Below, piece by piece: positions 56,047-64,000 of a stretch of 64,000 nt of DNA. Location of the stretch: assembly GCF_004146235.1 (NCBI RefSeq), contig NZ_SELO01000002.1, forward strand, positions 248,001-312,000, given 5' to 3'. The position numbers were made by a program, and so were the translations under genes. This DNA is from Tropicimonas sp. IMCC6043 (lineage in GTDB: Bacteria; Pseudomonadota; Alphaproteobacteria; Rhodobacterales; Rhodobacteraceae). Every line of letters begins with the position of its first letter. The stretch's first letter is position 1. The notes under the pieces are model-generated. The model was given only the letters and a program-made list of their open reading frames with translations. It ran no database searches and was not told where the DNA came from.

Positions 56047-56963
56047 CCGAGAGCGCTGATACCCTGCCGCAGGCGCCTGCGCCCCGCATCGTCCTCGTCA
56101 CCGGCCCTTCCGGTGCTGGCCGCTCGACGGCGATCCGCGCGCTGGAGGATCTTGGTTACGAGGTGATCGACAACCTTCCGCTCTCGCTGGTCCCGCGTCT
56201 CCTCGAGGGGTCGACCCATGGCCCCGCTCTCGCCCTCGGGATCGACACCCGCAACCGCGATTTCTCCACCGGCGCCTTTCTCGACCTGATCAACAGCCTC
56301 GACACGCAGGGCGCCGAGCTGCTCTATCTCGACTGCAGACCAGAAGTCCTGCTGCGGCGCTATTCCGAGACCCGCCGTCGCCACCCATTGGCCCCTGCCG
56401 AGAATCCGGCCGTTGGCATCGAGCGCGATTTCGACCTGTTGGGCCCGATCCAGCAGCGCGCCGACATCGTCATCGACACGTCCGAGCTCACAATCCACGA
56501 CACAAGGGCAGAGATCTCGCGCTGGTTCGGCGGCGCCCCCAAGAGCCGCCTTGCGGTGTCGGTGCAGTCCTTCTCCTACAAGCGCGGCCTGCCGCGCGGG
56601 CTCGACATGGTGTTCGACTGCCGCTTCCTGCGAAACCCCTACTGGAAGCCGGACCTGCGTGGCCTCGATGGCCTGTCGCCGGCGGTCGCCGACTATGTGG
56701 CAGGCGATGCCCGTTTCGAGGACTTCTTCGGCAAGGTCCTGGACCTAGCCATGCTACTGTTGCCGGCCTATGTCGAGGAGGGGAAGTCCTATCTCTCGAT
56801 CGGGTTCGGCTGTACCGGCGGGCAACACCGCTCCGTGACCATGGCCGAGCGGCTCGGGAATGCGCTTGCGGAGGCCGGATGGCAGGTGTCAATTAGGCAC
56901 AGGGAATTGGAGCAACTGACCGAGGCCGGCGGCTCGGCAGGGCAGACGAGGAAAAAGACGTGA
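56043..56963 (+). CDS. rapZ: RapZ/YvcJ-family nucleotide-binding protein
   Basis: RNase adaptor/nucleotide-binding protein of 306 residues with P-loop [14 protein letters not shown] (about 21-34) and the C-terminal segments [20 protein letters not shown] and [21 protein letters not shown] characteristic of the family. In E. coli RapZ controls amino-sugar small RNAs; alphaproteobacterial roles are less clear. It overlaps hprK and the EIIA gene by four bases each. Confidence 0.92.
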   Translation: MTESADTLPQAPAPRIVLVTGPSGAGRSTAIRALEDLGYEVIDNLPLSLVPRLLEGSTHGPALALGIDTRNRDFSTGAFLDLINSLDTQGAELLYLDCRPEVLLRRYSETRRRHPLAPAENPAVGIERDFDLLGPIQQRADIVIDTSELTIHDTRAEISRWFGGAPKSRLAVSVQSFSYKRGLPRGLDMVFDCRFLRNPYWKPDLRGLDGLSPAVADYVAGDARFEDFFGKVLDLAMLLLPAYVEEGKSYLSIGFGCTGGQHRSVTMAERLGNALAEAGWQVSIRHRELEQLTEAGGSAGQTRKKT

Positions 56964-57361
56964 TCGGCATCGTGATCGTTGCTCACGGGGGCCTCGCGGC
57001 GGAGTATCTCGCCGCGGTGGAACATGTTGTGGGCAAGCAGGTCGGAATGCGCGCAATCGCCATCGCGCCGGAGCACGATCGCGTCCTGAAACAAGCGGAG
57101 ATCCTTGAAGCGGCCAATGCCGTCGATACCGGCGACGGCGTAGTGGTGGTCACCGACATGTTCGGCGGCTCGCCCTCGAACCTGTCGCTCCGGGCCTGCA
57201 ACAAGGCCAACCGAAAGATCCTCTACGGCGCCAACCTGCCGATGCTGATCAAGCTGGCCAAATCGCGCCAGATGTCGGTGAACGACGCGGTCAACACAGC
57301 GCTCCTGGCCGGGCGGAAATATATCAACAGCTTCGACGGGAACGGCCGGAAGGCCGACTGA
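56960..57361 (+). CDS. PTS EIIA component, mannose family
   Basis: Soluble phosphocarrier of 133 residues with His9 in [10 protein letters not shown] and the family segment [14 protein letters not shown]. With HPr, HprK and (elsewhere) EI-Ntr it forms a regulatory PTS that does not transport sugar. Its product probably couples PEP/ATP status to ChvG. It abuts the HPr gene. Confidence 0.9.
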   Translation: MIGIVIVAHGGLAAEYLAAVEHVVGKQVGMRAIAIAPEHDRVLKQAEILEAANAVDTGDGVVVVTDMFGGSPSNLSLRACNKANRKILYGANLPMLIKLAKSRQMSVNDAVNTALLAGRKYINSFDGNGRKAD

Positions 57362-57640
57362 ATGGGGACCGCCGTGATCCGGGTTCTGGACATCATCAAC
57401 GAGAAAGGTCTGCACGCGCGCGCCTCGGCGAAATTCGTCGAGACGGTCGAGGAGTTCGACGCGAGCGCCGAGGTCCGCAAGGACGGGCTCGACGCTTCGG
57501 GCGACAGTATCATGGGCCTTTTGATGTTGGCAGCTTCCCGGGGAACCTCTATTGAGGTCGAGACCAGCGGCCCCGAGGCGGAGGAGCTGATGCAGGCGCT
57601 GGTCGCGCTTGTCGCCGACCGTTTCGGCGAGGGAGTATAG
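57362..57640 (+). CDS. HPr-family phosphocarrier protein
   Basis: Protein of 92 residues with the PEP-dependent site His18 in GLHARAS and the kinase site Ser49 in SGDSIMGLLML, so both HprK and EI phosphorylation should be possible. It starts immediately after the EIIA stop. Confidence 0.93.
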   Translation: MGTAVIRVLDIINEKGLHARASAKFVETVEEFDASAEVRKDGLDASGDSIMGLLMLAASRGTSIEVETSGPEAEELMQALVALVADRFGEGV

Positions 57641-57665
57641 CAGGAGCGGGCGGGAGACCTGGCAC

Positions 57666-58580
57666 GTGGTTGAATCGACCCAGCATAGGCCGGTGCTGAT
57701 GCATACCCGCCCGGCGAAGTCGCTGGTCGGACAGGGAAGTGGCGAGAATCTCGCAGACCAGCCCTATGACAAGCGCCGCCTTTCCTATGCCAACACCTTT
57801 GAGAACCCGGTGCAGGTCGGCATCATCCACACGATGGAGGCGCTGACCGGGAAGCTGCGGCTCCTGCGCCTGATCCGGAAATTCGAGGCGATGGGCGTTC
57901 CCGAGGGTCAGGCCTTCTGGGCCCAGGCGCTCGACGTCATGGGCATCGCGCTGCGGACGCCGCAGGCGCAGATCGACGCGATCCCGGCGGAGGGCCCGCT
58001 GGTGATCGTCGCCAACCATCCGCACGGCCTGATCGACGGAATGGTGCTGGCCGAGTTGATCGGCCGGCGGCGGACCGATTACAAGATCCTGACCCGGTCG
58101 CTGCTGACCGGCGTGGGCGAGATCGACCGCTTCATGATCCCGGTGCCCTTCCCGCATGAAAGCGACGCGCTCCAGCAGAACCTGGAAATGCGCAAGACAG
58201 CGATGTCCCATCTGCAGGACGGCGGCTGCATCGTGCTCTTCCCCTCGGGAGTCGTCGCCTCATCGGACACGCTTTTCGGGCCGACCGTCGAGCGCGAGTG
58301 GAATCCGTTCACTGCCAAGATGATCCTGCGCAGCCGGGCGCGCGTGCTGCCGATCTTCTTTCCCGGCCGGAATTCGCGCTGGTATCAGATGGCCAACCGG
58401 ATCTCGGCGACGCTGCGCCAGGGGCTCCTGCTCTACGAGGTGGTCCACGCGCTCAACAAGCCGCAGGCGCCGGTCGTCGGCACGCCGATAGAGCGCGACG
58501 AGATCGCCGAATGGTCTGCAAACCCGCGCGGCTTCGTGGCGATGCTGCGCGAGCGGACGCTGGCGCTGAGAGGCGCCTGA
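57666..58580 (+). CDS. Lysophospholipid (1-acylglycerol-3-phosphate-type) acyltransferase family protein
   Basis: PlsC-fold protein of about 304 residues with the catalytic NHPHGLIDGMV (NHxxxxD), then the substrate-binding FPSGVVASS and LPIFFPGRNS. It acylates a lysophospholipid or a related lipid such as an ornithine-lipid precursor. I use the GTG at 57666 behind CGGGAGA; the ATG at 57699 is an alternative. It follows the HPr gene and may be co-transcribed with it. Confidence 0.82.
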   Translation: MVESTQHRPVLMHTRPAKSLVGQGSGENLADQPYDKRRLSYANTFENPVQVGIIHTMEALTGKLRLLRLIRKFEAMGVPEGQAFWAQALDVMGIALRTPQAQIDAIPAEGPLVIVANHPHGLIDGMVLAELIGRRRTDYKILTRSLLTGVGEIDRFMIPVPFPHESDALQQNLEMRKTAMSHLQDGGCIVLFPSGVVASSDTLFGPTVEREWNPFTAKMILRSRARVLPIFFPGRNSRWYQMANRISATLRQGLLLYEVVHALNKPQAPVVGTPIERDEIAEWSANPRGFVAMLRERTLALRGA

Positions 58581-58612
58581 ACCGCCGGACCACGAACGGG
58601 TGACGCAGCCTG

Positions 58613-59488
58613 CTAGCGCGTCGGCACCGGTGTCTCACCTCGGTAATCGTAGAAGCCACGGCCGCTCTTGCGGCCGAGCCATCCCGCCTCGACATATTTC
58701 GTCAATAGCGGACAGGGCCGATATTTCGTGTCGGCCAGCCCGTCGTAGAGAACGTTCATGATCGCCAGGCAGGTATCGAGCCCGATGAAATCGGCCAGTT
58801 CCAGCGGGCCCATCGGGTGCGCCGCACCGAGCTTCATCGCCGTGTCGATCGAGCGCACGCTGCCGACGCCCTCGTAGAGCGTGTAGACCGCCTCGTTGAT
58901 CATCGGCAGCAGAATGCGGTTGACGATGAAGGCCGGGAAATCCTCGGCGCTCGCAGCCGTCTTGCCGAGGCTGTCGACCAGGTCGAGCATGGTCTTGTAG
59001 GTCGCCTCGTCGGTGGCGATGCCGCGGATCAGTTCGACAAGCTGCATCACCGGTACCGGGTTCATGAAATGCAGCCCCATGAAGCGTTCGGGCCGGTCGG
59101 TGCGGCTTGCGAGCCGGGTGATCGAGATCGAGGAGGTGTTGGACGTCAGGATCGTCGTGGGCTTCAGATGCGGCTGTAGATCTTCGAAGATCGCGTTCTT
59201 GATCGTCTCCCGCTCGGAGGCGGATTCGACGATCAGATCGGATTGGCCCAGTTCCGGGAGCGAGAGGGTCGCCCGGATGCGACCGAGCGCCTCGTCGCGC
59301 GCCGCGCCGGCGATCTTCTCCTTGGCGACCTGGCGATCCAGGTTCTTGCGGATCGTGGCAAGTCCCCGGTCCAGCGCCTCCTGGCTGATGTCGTTCAGCG
59401 TCACGTCATAGCCGGCGAGCGCAAAGACATGGGCGATCCCGTTGCCCATCTGGCCGGCGCCGACTATTCCGACGGTCTTGATTTCCAT
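58613..59488 (-). CDS. 3-hydroxybutyryl-CoA dehydrogenase
   Basis: NAD(P)-dependent dehydrogenase of 291 residues with Rossmann motif VGIVGAGQMGNGIA, SNTSSISITRLA and catalytic GLHFMNPVPVMQLVELI. The C-terminal domain has GPLELADFIGLDTC and ends GRKSGRGFYDY. It fits PaaH/Hbd, acting in butyrate or polyhydroxybutyrate metabolism and feeding the ethylmalonyl-CoA pathway. The ATG at 59488 follows GGGAAGGTGGGACC. Confidence 0.93.
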   Translation of the reverse strand: MEIKTVGIVGAGQMGNGIAHVFALAGYDVTLNDISQEALDRGLATIRKNLDRQVAKEKIAGAARDEALGRIRATLSLPELGQSDLIVESASERETIKNAIFEDLQPHLKPTTILTSNTSSISITRLASRTDRPERFMGLHFMNPVPVMQLVELIRGIATDEATYKTMLDLVDSLGKTAASAEDFPAFIVNRILLPMINEAVYTLYEGVGSVRSIDTAMKLGAAHPMGPLELADFIGLDTCLAIMNVLYDGLADTKYRPCPLLTKYVEAGWLGRKSGRGFYDYRGETPVPTR

Positions 59489-59665
59489 GGTCCCACCTTC
59501 CCGTGGAGATACTGAATTTGCGCGAACAGTATTCTGCAACTGCAAAGCATTCCAGCGCAGAGCGCCCGGGCGCTTGCTAAAAATCGTCTCAACCTGTCCG
59601 TTTAGGGAAATCGCAATCCACCATCTGCAACCTGCATTCCGGGAAAGTGCAAAAAAGGTGGTGGG

Positions 59666-60382
59666 ATGGCATTCGAACATCCGGGCGAAGGTGCCCTTGA
59701 CTATCTGCCGTGCAGATACGGCAGTTCCAGGATTCTGTTTCGGGGACCGAGGAAGGCATTGTCCGATCCGTACATCGCCTTTCTCGGCGGGACCGAGACC
59801 TATGGCCGGTTCATCGTGCGCCCCTTCCCAGACGTCGTCGGCGATGCGCTTGGCGTGACTGGCGTCAATCTCGGCTGCGTCAACGGCGGCATCGATGTCT
59901 ACCTGAAGGACGAGACATTGCTGGGTATCTCCGGCCGCGCCCAGGTCACCGTCCTGCAGGTGATGGGAGCGCATAATCTTTCGAACCGCTTCTATTCCGT
60001 TCATCCGCGGCGCAACGACCGATTCGTCGGCGCCTCCCCTGTGATGCAGGCGTTGTTCCGTGAGGTCGATTTCACGGAATTCGCCTTCACGCGGCACCTG
60101 ATGAGCAGCCTGCGCTCGATCTGCCCGGAGAGATTCGAGCATGTGGTCACCGAGTTGCAGACGGCCTGGGTGGCGCGGATGCGCACCCTGCTCCAGGCCA
60201 TCGACGGACCGAAGCTCCTGCTCTGGCTCGCTGACCACCGGCCCGAGAACGCCAGCGCCGCGCGCGCGGGCTATCGCAACGATCCGCTCTACGTCGAGCG
60301 CGCCATGCTCAATGCGCTCGAGGGCCTGCATGACGGGTGCATCGAGGTGGTCTATGATCCGGAAATCCGCGGCACCCGGTAG
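59666..60382 (+). CDS. DUF6473-like protein, apparently stopped early by an in-frame TAG
   Basis: Protein of 238 residues that, from memory, resembles the Rhodobacterales DUF6473 family (GALDYLPCRYGSSRILFRGP, IAFLGGTETYGRF, TVLQVMGAHNLSNRFYSVHPRRNDRF). Function is unknown. The stop at 60380-60382 is TAG, and the same frame stays open behind it to 60499, coding DGMVFSELEAPAARQTPGMA and more, which looks like the end of such proteins. A point mutation, sequencing error or readthrough are possible; see the finding. Confidence 0.65.
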   Translation: MAFEHPGEGALDYLPCRYGSSRILFRGPRKALSDPYIAFLGGTETYGRFIVRPFPDVVGDALGVTGVNLGCVNGGIDVYLKDETLLGISGRAQVTVLQVMGAHNLSNRFYSVHPRRNDRFVGASPVMQALFREVDFTEFAFTRHLMSSLRSICPERFEHVVTELQTAWVARMRTLLQAIDGPKLLLWLADHRPENASAARAGYRNDPLYVERAMLNALEGLHDGCIEVVYDPEIRGTR

Positions 60383-60499
60383 GACGGAATGGTGTTCTCG
60401 GAACTCGAGGCCCCCGCCGCGCGCCAGACCCCCGGCATGGCCGTGCACGAGGCCGCGGCCGCGGCCCTTGAGGAACAGCTGATGGTCTTCTTTACCTAA
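60383..60499 (+). pseudogene. Separated C-terminal tail of the DUF6473-like gene
   Basis: In-frame continuation of 38 codons after the TAG. It is protein-like (GMVFSELEAPAARQTPG, then an Ala/Glu helix), matching codon usage of the window, and ends at TAA 60497-60499. On its own it has no ribosome site and is probably untranslated unless readthrough occurs. Confidence 0.45.
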
Positions 60500-60525
60500 G
60501 CAAAAGGCCCGCCGGTTGGCGGGCC
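60500..60525 (-). terminator. etfBA terminator
   Basis: Stem GGCCCGCC/GGCGGGCC with a four-base loop (60506-60525), followed on the minus strand by TTTTGCTT. It lies 30 bases after the etfA stop. Confidence 0.75.
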
Positions 60526-60554
60526 CTGCCGTTCGATTCCGGGGTCGGGCCGGC

Positions 60555-61481
60555 TCAGAGCTTGCTTGTCAGTTCCGGCACGGCGGCAAAGAGATCCGCA
60601 ACGAGGCCGTAATCGGCGACCTGGAAGATCGGCGCTTCCTCGTCCTTGTTGATCGCGACGATCACCTTGGAATCCTTCATGCCGGCGAGGTGCTGGATCG
60701 CCCCCGAGATGCCGATGGCGATGTAGAGCTCCGGCGCCACCACCTTGCCGGTCTGGCCGACCTGCCAGTCATTCGGCGCATAGCCCGAATCAACCGCCGC
60801 GCGCGAGGCGCCGACGGCGGCGCCGAGCTTGTCGGCCAGCGCCTCGATGAGCCGGAAATCTTCCTCCGAGCCGACGCCACGGCCGCCAGAGACGACGACA
60901 CCCGCCGACGTGAGTTCGGGCCGGTCGGACGCCGCGACCTTGTCCTCGACCCATTCGGAGAGACCCGAGGTTGCGCCCGTGCCGACCGCCTCGACCGGCG
61001 CCGCGCCGCCCGCAGCCGCAGCGTCGAAGCTCGCGGTGCGGATCGAGAGGACCTTCTTGGCATCCGCCGACCGGACGGTCTGGATCGCGTTGCCGGCATA
61101 GATCGGGCGCTCGAACGTGTCGGCGTCGACCACCGCGGTAATGTCGGAGATCACCATGACGTCGAGCAGCGCGGCAACGCGCGGCAGGATGTTCTTCGCA
61201 TCGCTGGTCGCCGGCGCCACGACGTGCGTGTAGTCGCCGGCGAGCGAGACGATCAGGTCCGCCACCGGCTCGGCGAGGCTGTGACAGAACCCATGGTCGC
61301 CGGCAAAGAGCACCTTGGCGACACCTGTGAGCGTGGCGGCCTCGGCTGCCGCGCCGTCTCCGCCTTCGCCGGCGACAAGCACATGGACCTCGCCAAGCGA
61401 GGCAACCGCCGTCAGCGCCTTGGCAACGGAATCAGTGGCAAGCTGGCCGTCCTTGACGTCCGCAAGAAGAAGAACAGCCAT
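60555..61481 (-). CDS. etfA: Electron transfer flavoprotein alpha subunit
   Basis: FAD-binding ETF subunit of 308 residues. The C-terminal FAD domain carries [40 protein letters not shown] and [30 protein letters not shown]. With EtfB it passes electrons from acyl-CoA dehydrogenases (such as Mcd) to ETF-quinone oxidoreductase. Start and etfB stop overlap in TGATG. Confidence 0.96.
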   Translation of the reverse strand: MAVLLLADVKDGQLATDSVAKALTAVASLGEVHVLVAGEGGDGAAAEAATLTGVAKVLFAGDHGFCHSLAEPVADLIVSLAGDYTHVVAPATSDAKNILPRVAALLDVMVISDITAVVDADTFERPIYAGNAIQTVRSADAKKVLSIRTASFDAAAAGGAAPVEAVGTGATSGLSEWVEDKVAASDRPELTSAGVVVSGGRGVGSEEDFRLIEALADKLGAAVGASRAAVDSGYAPNDWQVGQTGKVVAPELYIAIGISGAIQHLAGMKDSKVIVAINKDEEAPIFQVADYGLVADLFAAVPELTSKL

Positions 61482-62242
61482 CAGAGCACCCCCGCTTCAT
61501 CTTTCAGTTTCGTCAGCAACTCGTCGACCGAACCGACGATCACCCCGGCCTTGCGCGCTGCCGGTTCGCTGGTCCGGACGATCTCCAGCCGCGGCGCGAC
61601 GTCGACGCCAAAGTCGTCCGGTGTCTTGATGTCGAGCGGCTTCTTCTTGGCCTTCATGATGTTGGGCAACGAGGCATAGCGCGGCTCGTTGAGCCGCAGG
61701 TCCACGGTGATGACGGCGGGCAGCTTGACTTTCACGGTCTGGAGCCCGCCATCGACCTCGCGGGTGACAAGCGCGGCGCCATCCTCGATCGAGACCGCGG
61801 AAGCGAAAGTCGCCTGAGCCCACCCCATCAGCGCGGCGAGCATCTGGCCGGTGGCGTTCAGGTCGTTGTCGATGGCCTGCTTGCCGCAAAGCACGAGGCC
61901 CGGCTGTTCCTCGTCGACGATCGCCTTGAGGATCTTGGCGACGGCCAGCGGCTCGATATCGGTGTGAACGTCCTCGGTGGCCTGCACGAGAATCGCCCGG
62001 TCAGCGCCCATGGCAAGCGCGGTCCTGAGCGTCTCCTGCGCCTGCTTGACGCCGATCGAAACGGCGACGATCTCGTCAACCTTGCCGGCTTCCTTGAGGC
62101 GGATGGCTTCTTCCACGGCGATCTCGTCGAACGGGTTCATCGACATTTTCACGTTGGCCAGATCGACGCCCGTGCCATCCGCCTTCACGCGGACCTTCAC
62201 GTTGTAGTCGATCACACGCTTGACGGGTACGAGGACCTTCAT
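61481..62242 (-). CDS. etfB: Electron transfer flavoprotein beta subunit
   Basis: AMP-binding ETF subunit of 253 residues with [20 protein letters not shown] at the start, [23 protein letters not shown] in the middle and the recognition loop signature [24 protein letters not shown]. It is the first gene of etfBA. A GAGGGAGAC site precedes the ATG. Confidence 0.96.
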   Translation of the reverse strand: MKVLVPVKRVIDYNVKVRVKADGTGVDLANVKMSMNPFDEIAVEEAIRLKEAGKVDEIVAVSIGVKQAQETLRTALAMGADRAILVQATEDVHTDIEPLAVAKILKAIVDEEQPGLVLCGKQAIDNDLNATGQMLAALMGWAQATFASAVSIEDGAALVTREVDGGLQTVKVKLPAVITVDLRLNEPRYASLPNIMKAKKKPLDIKTPDDFGVDVAPRLEIVRTSEPAARKAGVIVGSVDELLTKLKDEAGVL

Positions 62243-62446
62243 TCACGTGTCTCCCTCTTGGCCGGCCGCGCGGGACCGGCGGTTTCGTTCCATGTGCATC
62301 GGAAATGTGCTTAGCGGAGCCGGCTTCGCTGCAACAGCAAAAAAAAGCCTCTCGCCGGGTCCCGGATACCGCGTTTTTTGGTCGCGGCCAGGACATATTC
62401 TTTCGTGGATGGCGCGCGAAACGCAGGATCGTGGCCGGCGCTGGCC

Positions 62447-63019
62447 TCAGCGCGTCGCGCCGGGCACCCAGAGCACATCCGCCTGGCCGCCCGAATTAGC
62501 CTGCCGGGAGGCGACGAAGAACCAGTCGGAGAGCCGGTTGAGATATTTTACCGCGACCGGGTTCACCGGCTCGGTGGCGGCGAGTTCCACCGCACGGCGC
62601 TCGGCGCGACGCGAGACCGTCCGGCAGAGGTGCAGGTGCGCCGCCAGCGGCGAGCCGCCGGGCAGGATGAAGCTGCGCAGCGGCGCGAGGTCCGCGTTCA
62701 TCTCGTCGATCTCCGCCTCGAGCCGCTCGACCTGGCTCGGAACCATGCGCAGGGGCGGATACTCGGCCTCGGCATCCTTCTCCATCTCCGGTCGGCAAAG
62801 ATCGGCGCCGAGATCGAAGAGGTCGTTCTGGATCGCGGCGAGGCGCGCGTCGATCTCGCCGTCCGCGTGGAGCCGCGCCAAGCCGACGCTCGCGTTGCAC
62901 TCGTCGACCGTGCCATAGGCTTCGACCCGCGGCGAATACTTGGCCACGCGACTGCCATTACCGAGAGCCGTGTCGCCGCCATCGCCGGAGCGGGTGTAGA
63001 TCTTGTTCAGGACAACCAT
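62447..63019 (-). CDS. Cob(I)yrinic acid a,c-diamide adenosyltransferase (PduO type)
   Basis: ATP:cob(I)alamin adenosyltransferase of 190 residues. The N-terminal ATP-binding motif is IYTRSGDGGDTAL; GTVDECNASVG and the C-terminal VSRRAERRAVELA are family signatures. It makes adenosylcobalamin, needed by methylmalonyl- and ethylmalonyl-CoA mutases. It follows the twin-helix protein gene by two bases. Confidence 0.92.
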   Translation of the reverse strand: MVVLNKIYTRSGDGGDTALGNGSRVAKYSPRVEAYGTVDECNASVGLARLHADGEIDARLAAIQNDLFDLGADLCRPEMEKDAEAEYPPLRMVPSQVERLEAEIDEMNADLAPLRSFILPGGSPLAAHLHLCRTVSRRAERRAVELAATEPVNPVAVKYLNRLSDWFFVASRQANSGGQADVLWVPGATR

Positions 63020-63021
63020 TT

Positions 63022-63225
63022 TCAACCTCCCCGGCGCAGCCAGACAAAGAGCAGGATCAGCAGGATCGCCACGAACTGCGCCGCGATCCGGTAGCGCATG
63101 ATGCGGTTGGCGTGCTTGCGGTTGAACGCGCCACCTCGGCCAAAGCCGCCGATGCCGGTCAACAGGATGAAGAGCACCACGAGCACCGCGGCGCCGGCGA
63201 GCAGGAACAGCGGATCGGACAGCAT
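63022..63225 (-). CDS. Twin transmembrane helix small protein (HIG1-like)
   Basis: Protein of 67 residues with two helices (about 5-24 and 47-63) and FNRKHANRIMRYRI in the connecting loop, matching the twin-helix/HIG1-like family of alphaproteobacteria, often next to the adenosyltransferase gene. The start at 63225 follows GGGAGAGAATCC. Function is unknown. Confidence 0.87.
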   Translation of the reverse strand: MLSDPLFLLAGAAVLVVLFILLTGIGGFGRGGAFNRKHANRIMRYRIAAQFVAILLILLFVWLRRGG

Positions 63226-63298
63226 GGATTCTCTCCCCTCTTTGTGCCACGGACCGGCATATCGCGACGGGCGGCGAATGCGAAGCCCGTTCCTTGGC

Positions 63299-64000
63299 TC
63301 AGCCCTTCGCGACCAGCCAGTCGAGCGCCCGGGTTGGCAACAGCCGGCGCAATGCACCCATGATGTAGGTCGGCGTTGTGACGTAGTAGCGCGGCGCCGG
63401 TTTTCGTGCCTCGAGCGCGCGGACGAGCTTGGCGGTTACCGCCGCGGGCGGCAGTTCGAAACGGTCCGGCGCCGGCGTCCTGTAGAGGCGCTTGAGCAGG
63501 CTCGTCTCGTATTGCGCCGCCCGGGGCGAAACGCGCCAGTCGATCCAGCGTTCGAACTGCGCGATCGCGTTGACCCGGAACCGGGAAGTGATCGGCCCCG
63601 GCTCAATCAGGATCACCTTGATGCCGGCATCGGCCATCTCGAGCCGGAGCACGTCGGTCATGCCCTCGAGCGCGTATTTTGTCGCGACATAGGCGCCGCG
63701 CCATTTCAAGGGCACCAGCCCGAGAACCGAAGAACATTGCACGATCCTGCCGCCGCCCTGCGCACGCATGATCGGCAAGACCTGTCGCGTGAGCTCGTGC
63801 CAGCCGAAGAGATTGGCCTCGAAGATCGCGCGGAGCCCGTCAGTCGGCAGATCCTCGAGCGCGCCAGGCACAGCGAAGGCGCCGTTGTTGTAGAGCGCGT
63901 CGAGCCGGCCCCCGGTGCGCGCGGCGACCTCGGCCACGCAGGCGGTGATCGTTTCGGGTTCGGAATAGTCGAGCCGCAGGCTTTCGAGCCCTTCGGATGC
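63299..64000 (-). CDS. SDR-family oxidoreductase, 5' end outside window
   Basis: C-terminal 233 codons of a short-chain dehydrogenase running off the right edge. It contains NNGAFAVPG, LGLVPLKWRGAYVATKYALEGMTD with catalytic Tyr and Lys, and the IEPGPITSRFR segment. The nucleotide-binding N-terminus is missing. The C-terminal YYVTTPTYIMGALRRLLPTRA fits retinol-dehydrogenase-like SDRs. The apparent GTG start at 63937 is internal because the conserved domain continues upstream. Confidence 0.82.
   Translation of the reverse strand, partial: ASEGLESLRLDYSEPETITACVAEVAARTGGRLDALYNNGAFAVPGALEDLPTDGLRAIFEANLFGWHELTRQVLPIMRAQGGGRIVQCSSVLGLVPLKWRGAYVATKYALEGMTDVLRLEMADAGIKVILIEPGPITSRFRVNAIAQFERWIDWRVSPRAAQYETSLLKRLYRTPAPDRFELPPAAVTAKLVRALEARKPAPRYYVTTPTYIMGALRRLLPTRALDWLVAKG

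Noticed and set aside
62330-62400. Terminator candidate near an eight-base A run after the adenosyltransferase gene
   Set aside because: The adjacent stem (CCGG/CCGG) is only four base pairs and is not next to the T run, so it is too weak to call.

Overview
The window is GC-rich chromosomal DNA from an alphaproteobacterium, most likely of the Rhodobacteraceae (Roseobacter/Rhodobacter group). The grounds are protein content and order: the chvI-chvG-hprK-rapZ-EIIA-HPr run beside pckA, a long methylsuccinyl-CoA dehydrogenase of the ethylmalonyl-CoA pathway, a DUF6473-like protein, a BTLCP protease and TRAP transporters. The genus cannot be fixed from sequence alone.

Bases 1-20300 hold a sugar-acid catabolic region. 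It contains an alpha-ketoglutarate semialdehyde dehydrogenase (cut by the left edge), a GntR/FCD regulator, a TRAP transporter (dctPQM), an altronate dehydratase-like enzyme, two EamA transporters, two SDRs, an RraA-like aldolase, a LysE exporter, an L-2-keto-3-deoxyarabonate dehydratase-like enzyme, an XylX-like FAH-fold enzyme, a D-2-hydroxyacid dehydrogenase and an LDH2-type oxidoreductase. The most coherent signal in the window is here. The palindrome TGGTATACCA occurs five times, twice between gntR and dctP and once in each of three further divergent promoter regions, so eight transcription units appear to be one GntR (UxuR-like) regulon. An unrelated patch at 14680-16787 encodes a BTLCP cysteine protease, a secreted protein with 17 PDDGG repeats and a PEP-CTERM-type protein.

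Bases 20400-27100 hold a small membrane protein and the periplasmic nitrate reductase operon napFDAGHBC, followed by tRNA-Leu(TAA). The modABC molybdate transporter, which would supply the NapA cofactor metal, lies at 46510-49060.

Bases 27600-35520 carry mostly housekeeping genes: rhomboid, a small pilin-like protein, inositol monophosphatase, divergent metR/metF with a perfect MetR box between them, Nudix, DUF1178, a ceramidase-like membrane protein, a UPF0173 hydrolase, tadA and an RluB-type pseudouridine synthase. Bases 35725-46445 hold kynA-kynU, a branched-chain-type ABC transporter (livFGMH plus binding protein), proline dehydrogenase, mcd and a TauE/SafE permease.

Bases 49181-57640 hold two different PEP carboxykinases in tandem (ATP-type pckA and GTP-type pckG), then the divergent ChvI/ChvG two-component system with the truncated regulatory PTS (short HprK, RapZ, EIIA, HPr). 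Bases 57666-64000 hold an acyltransferase, 3-hydroxybutyryl-CoA dehydrogenase, a DUF6473-like gene with an in-frame TAG before its tail, etfBA, a cobalamin adenosyltransferase, a twin-helix small protein and an SDR cut by the right edge.
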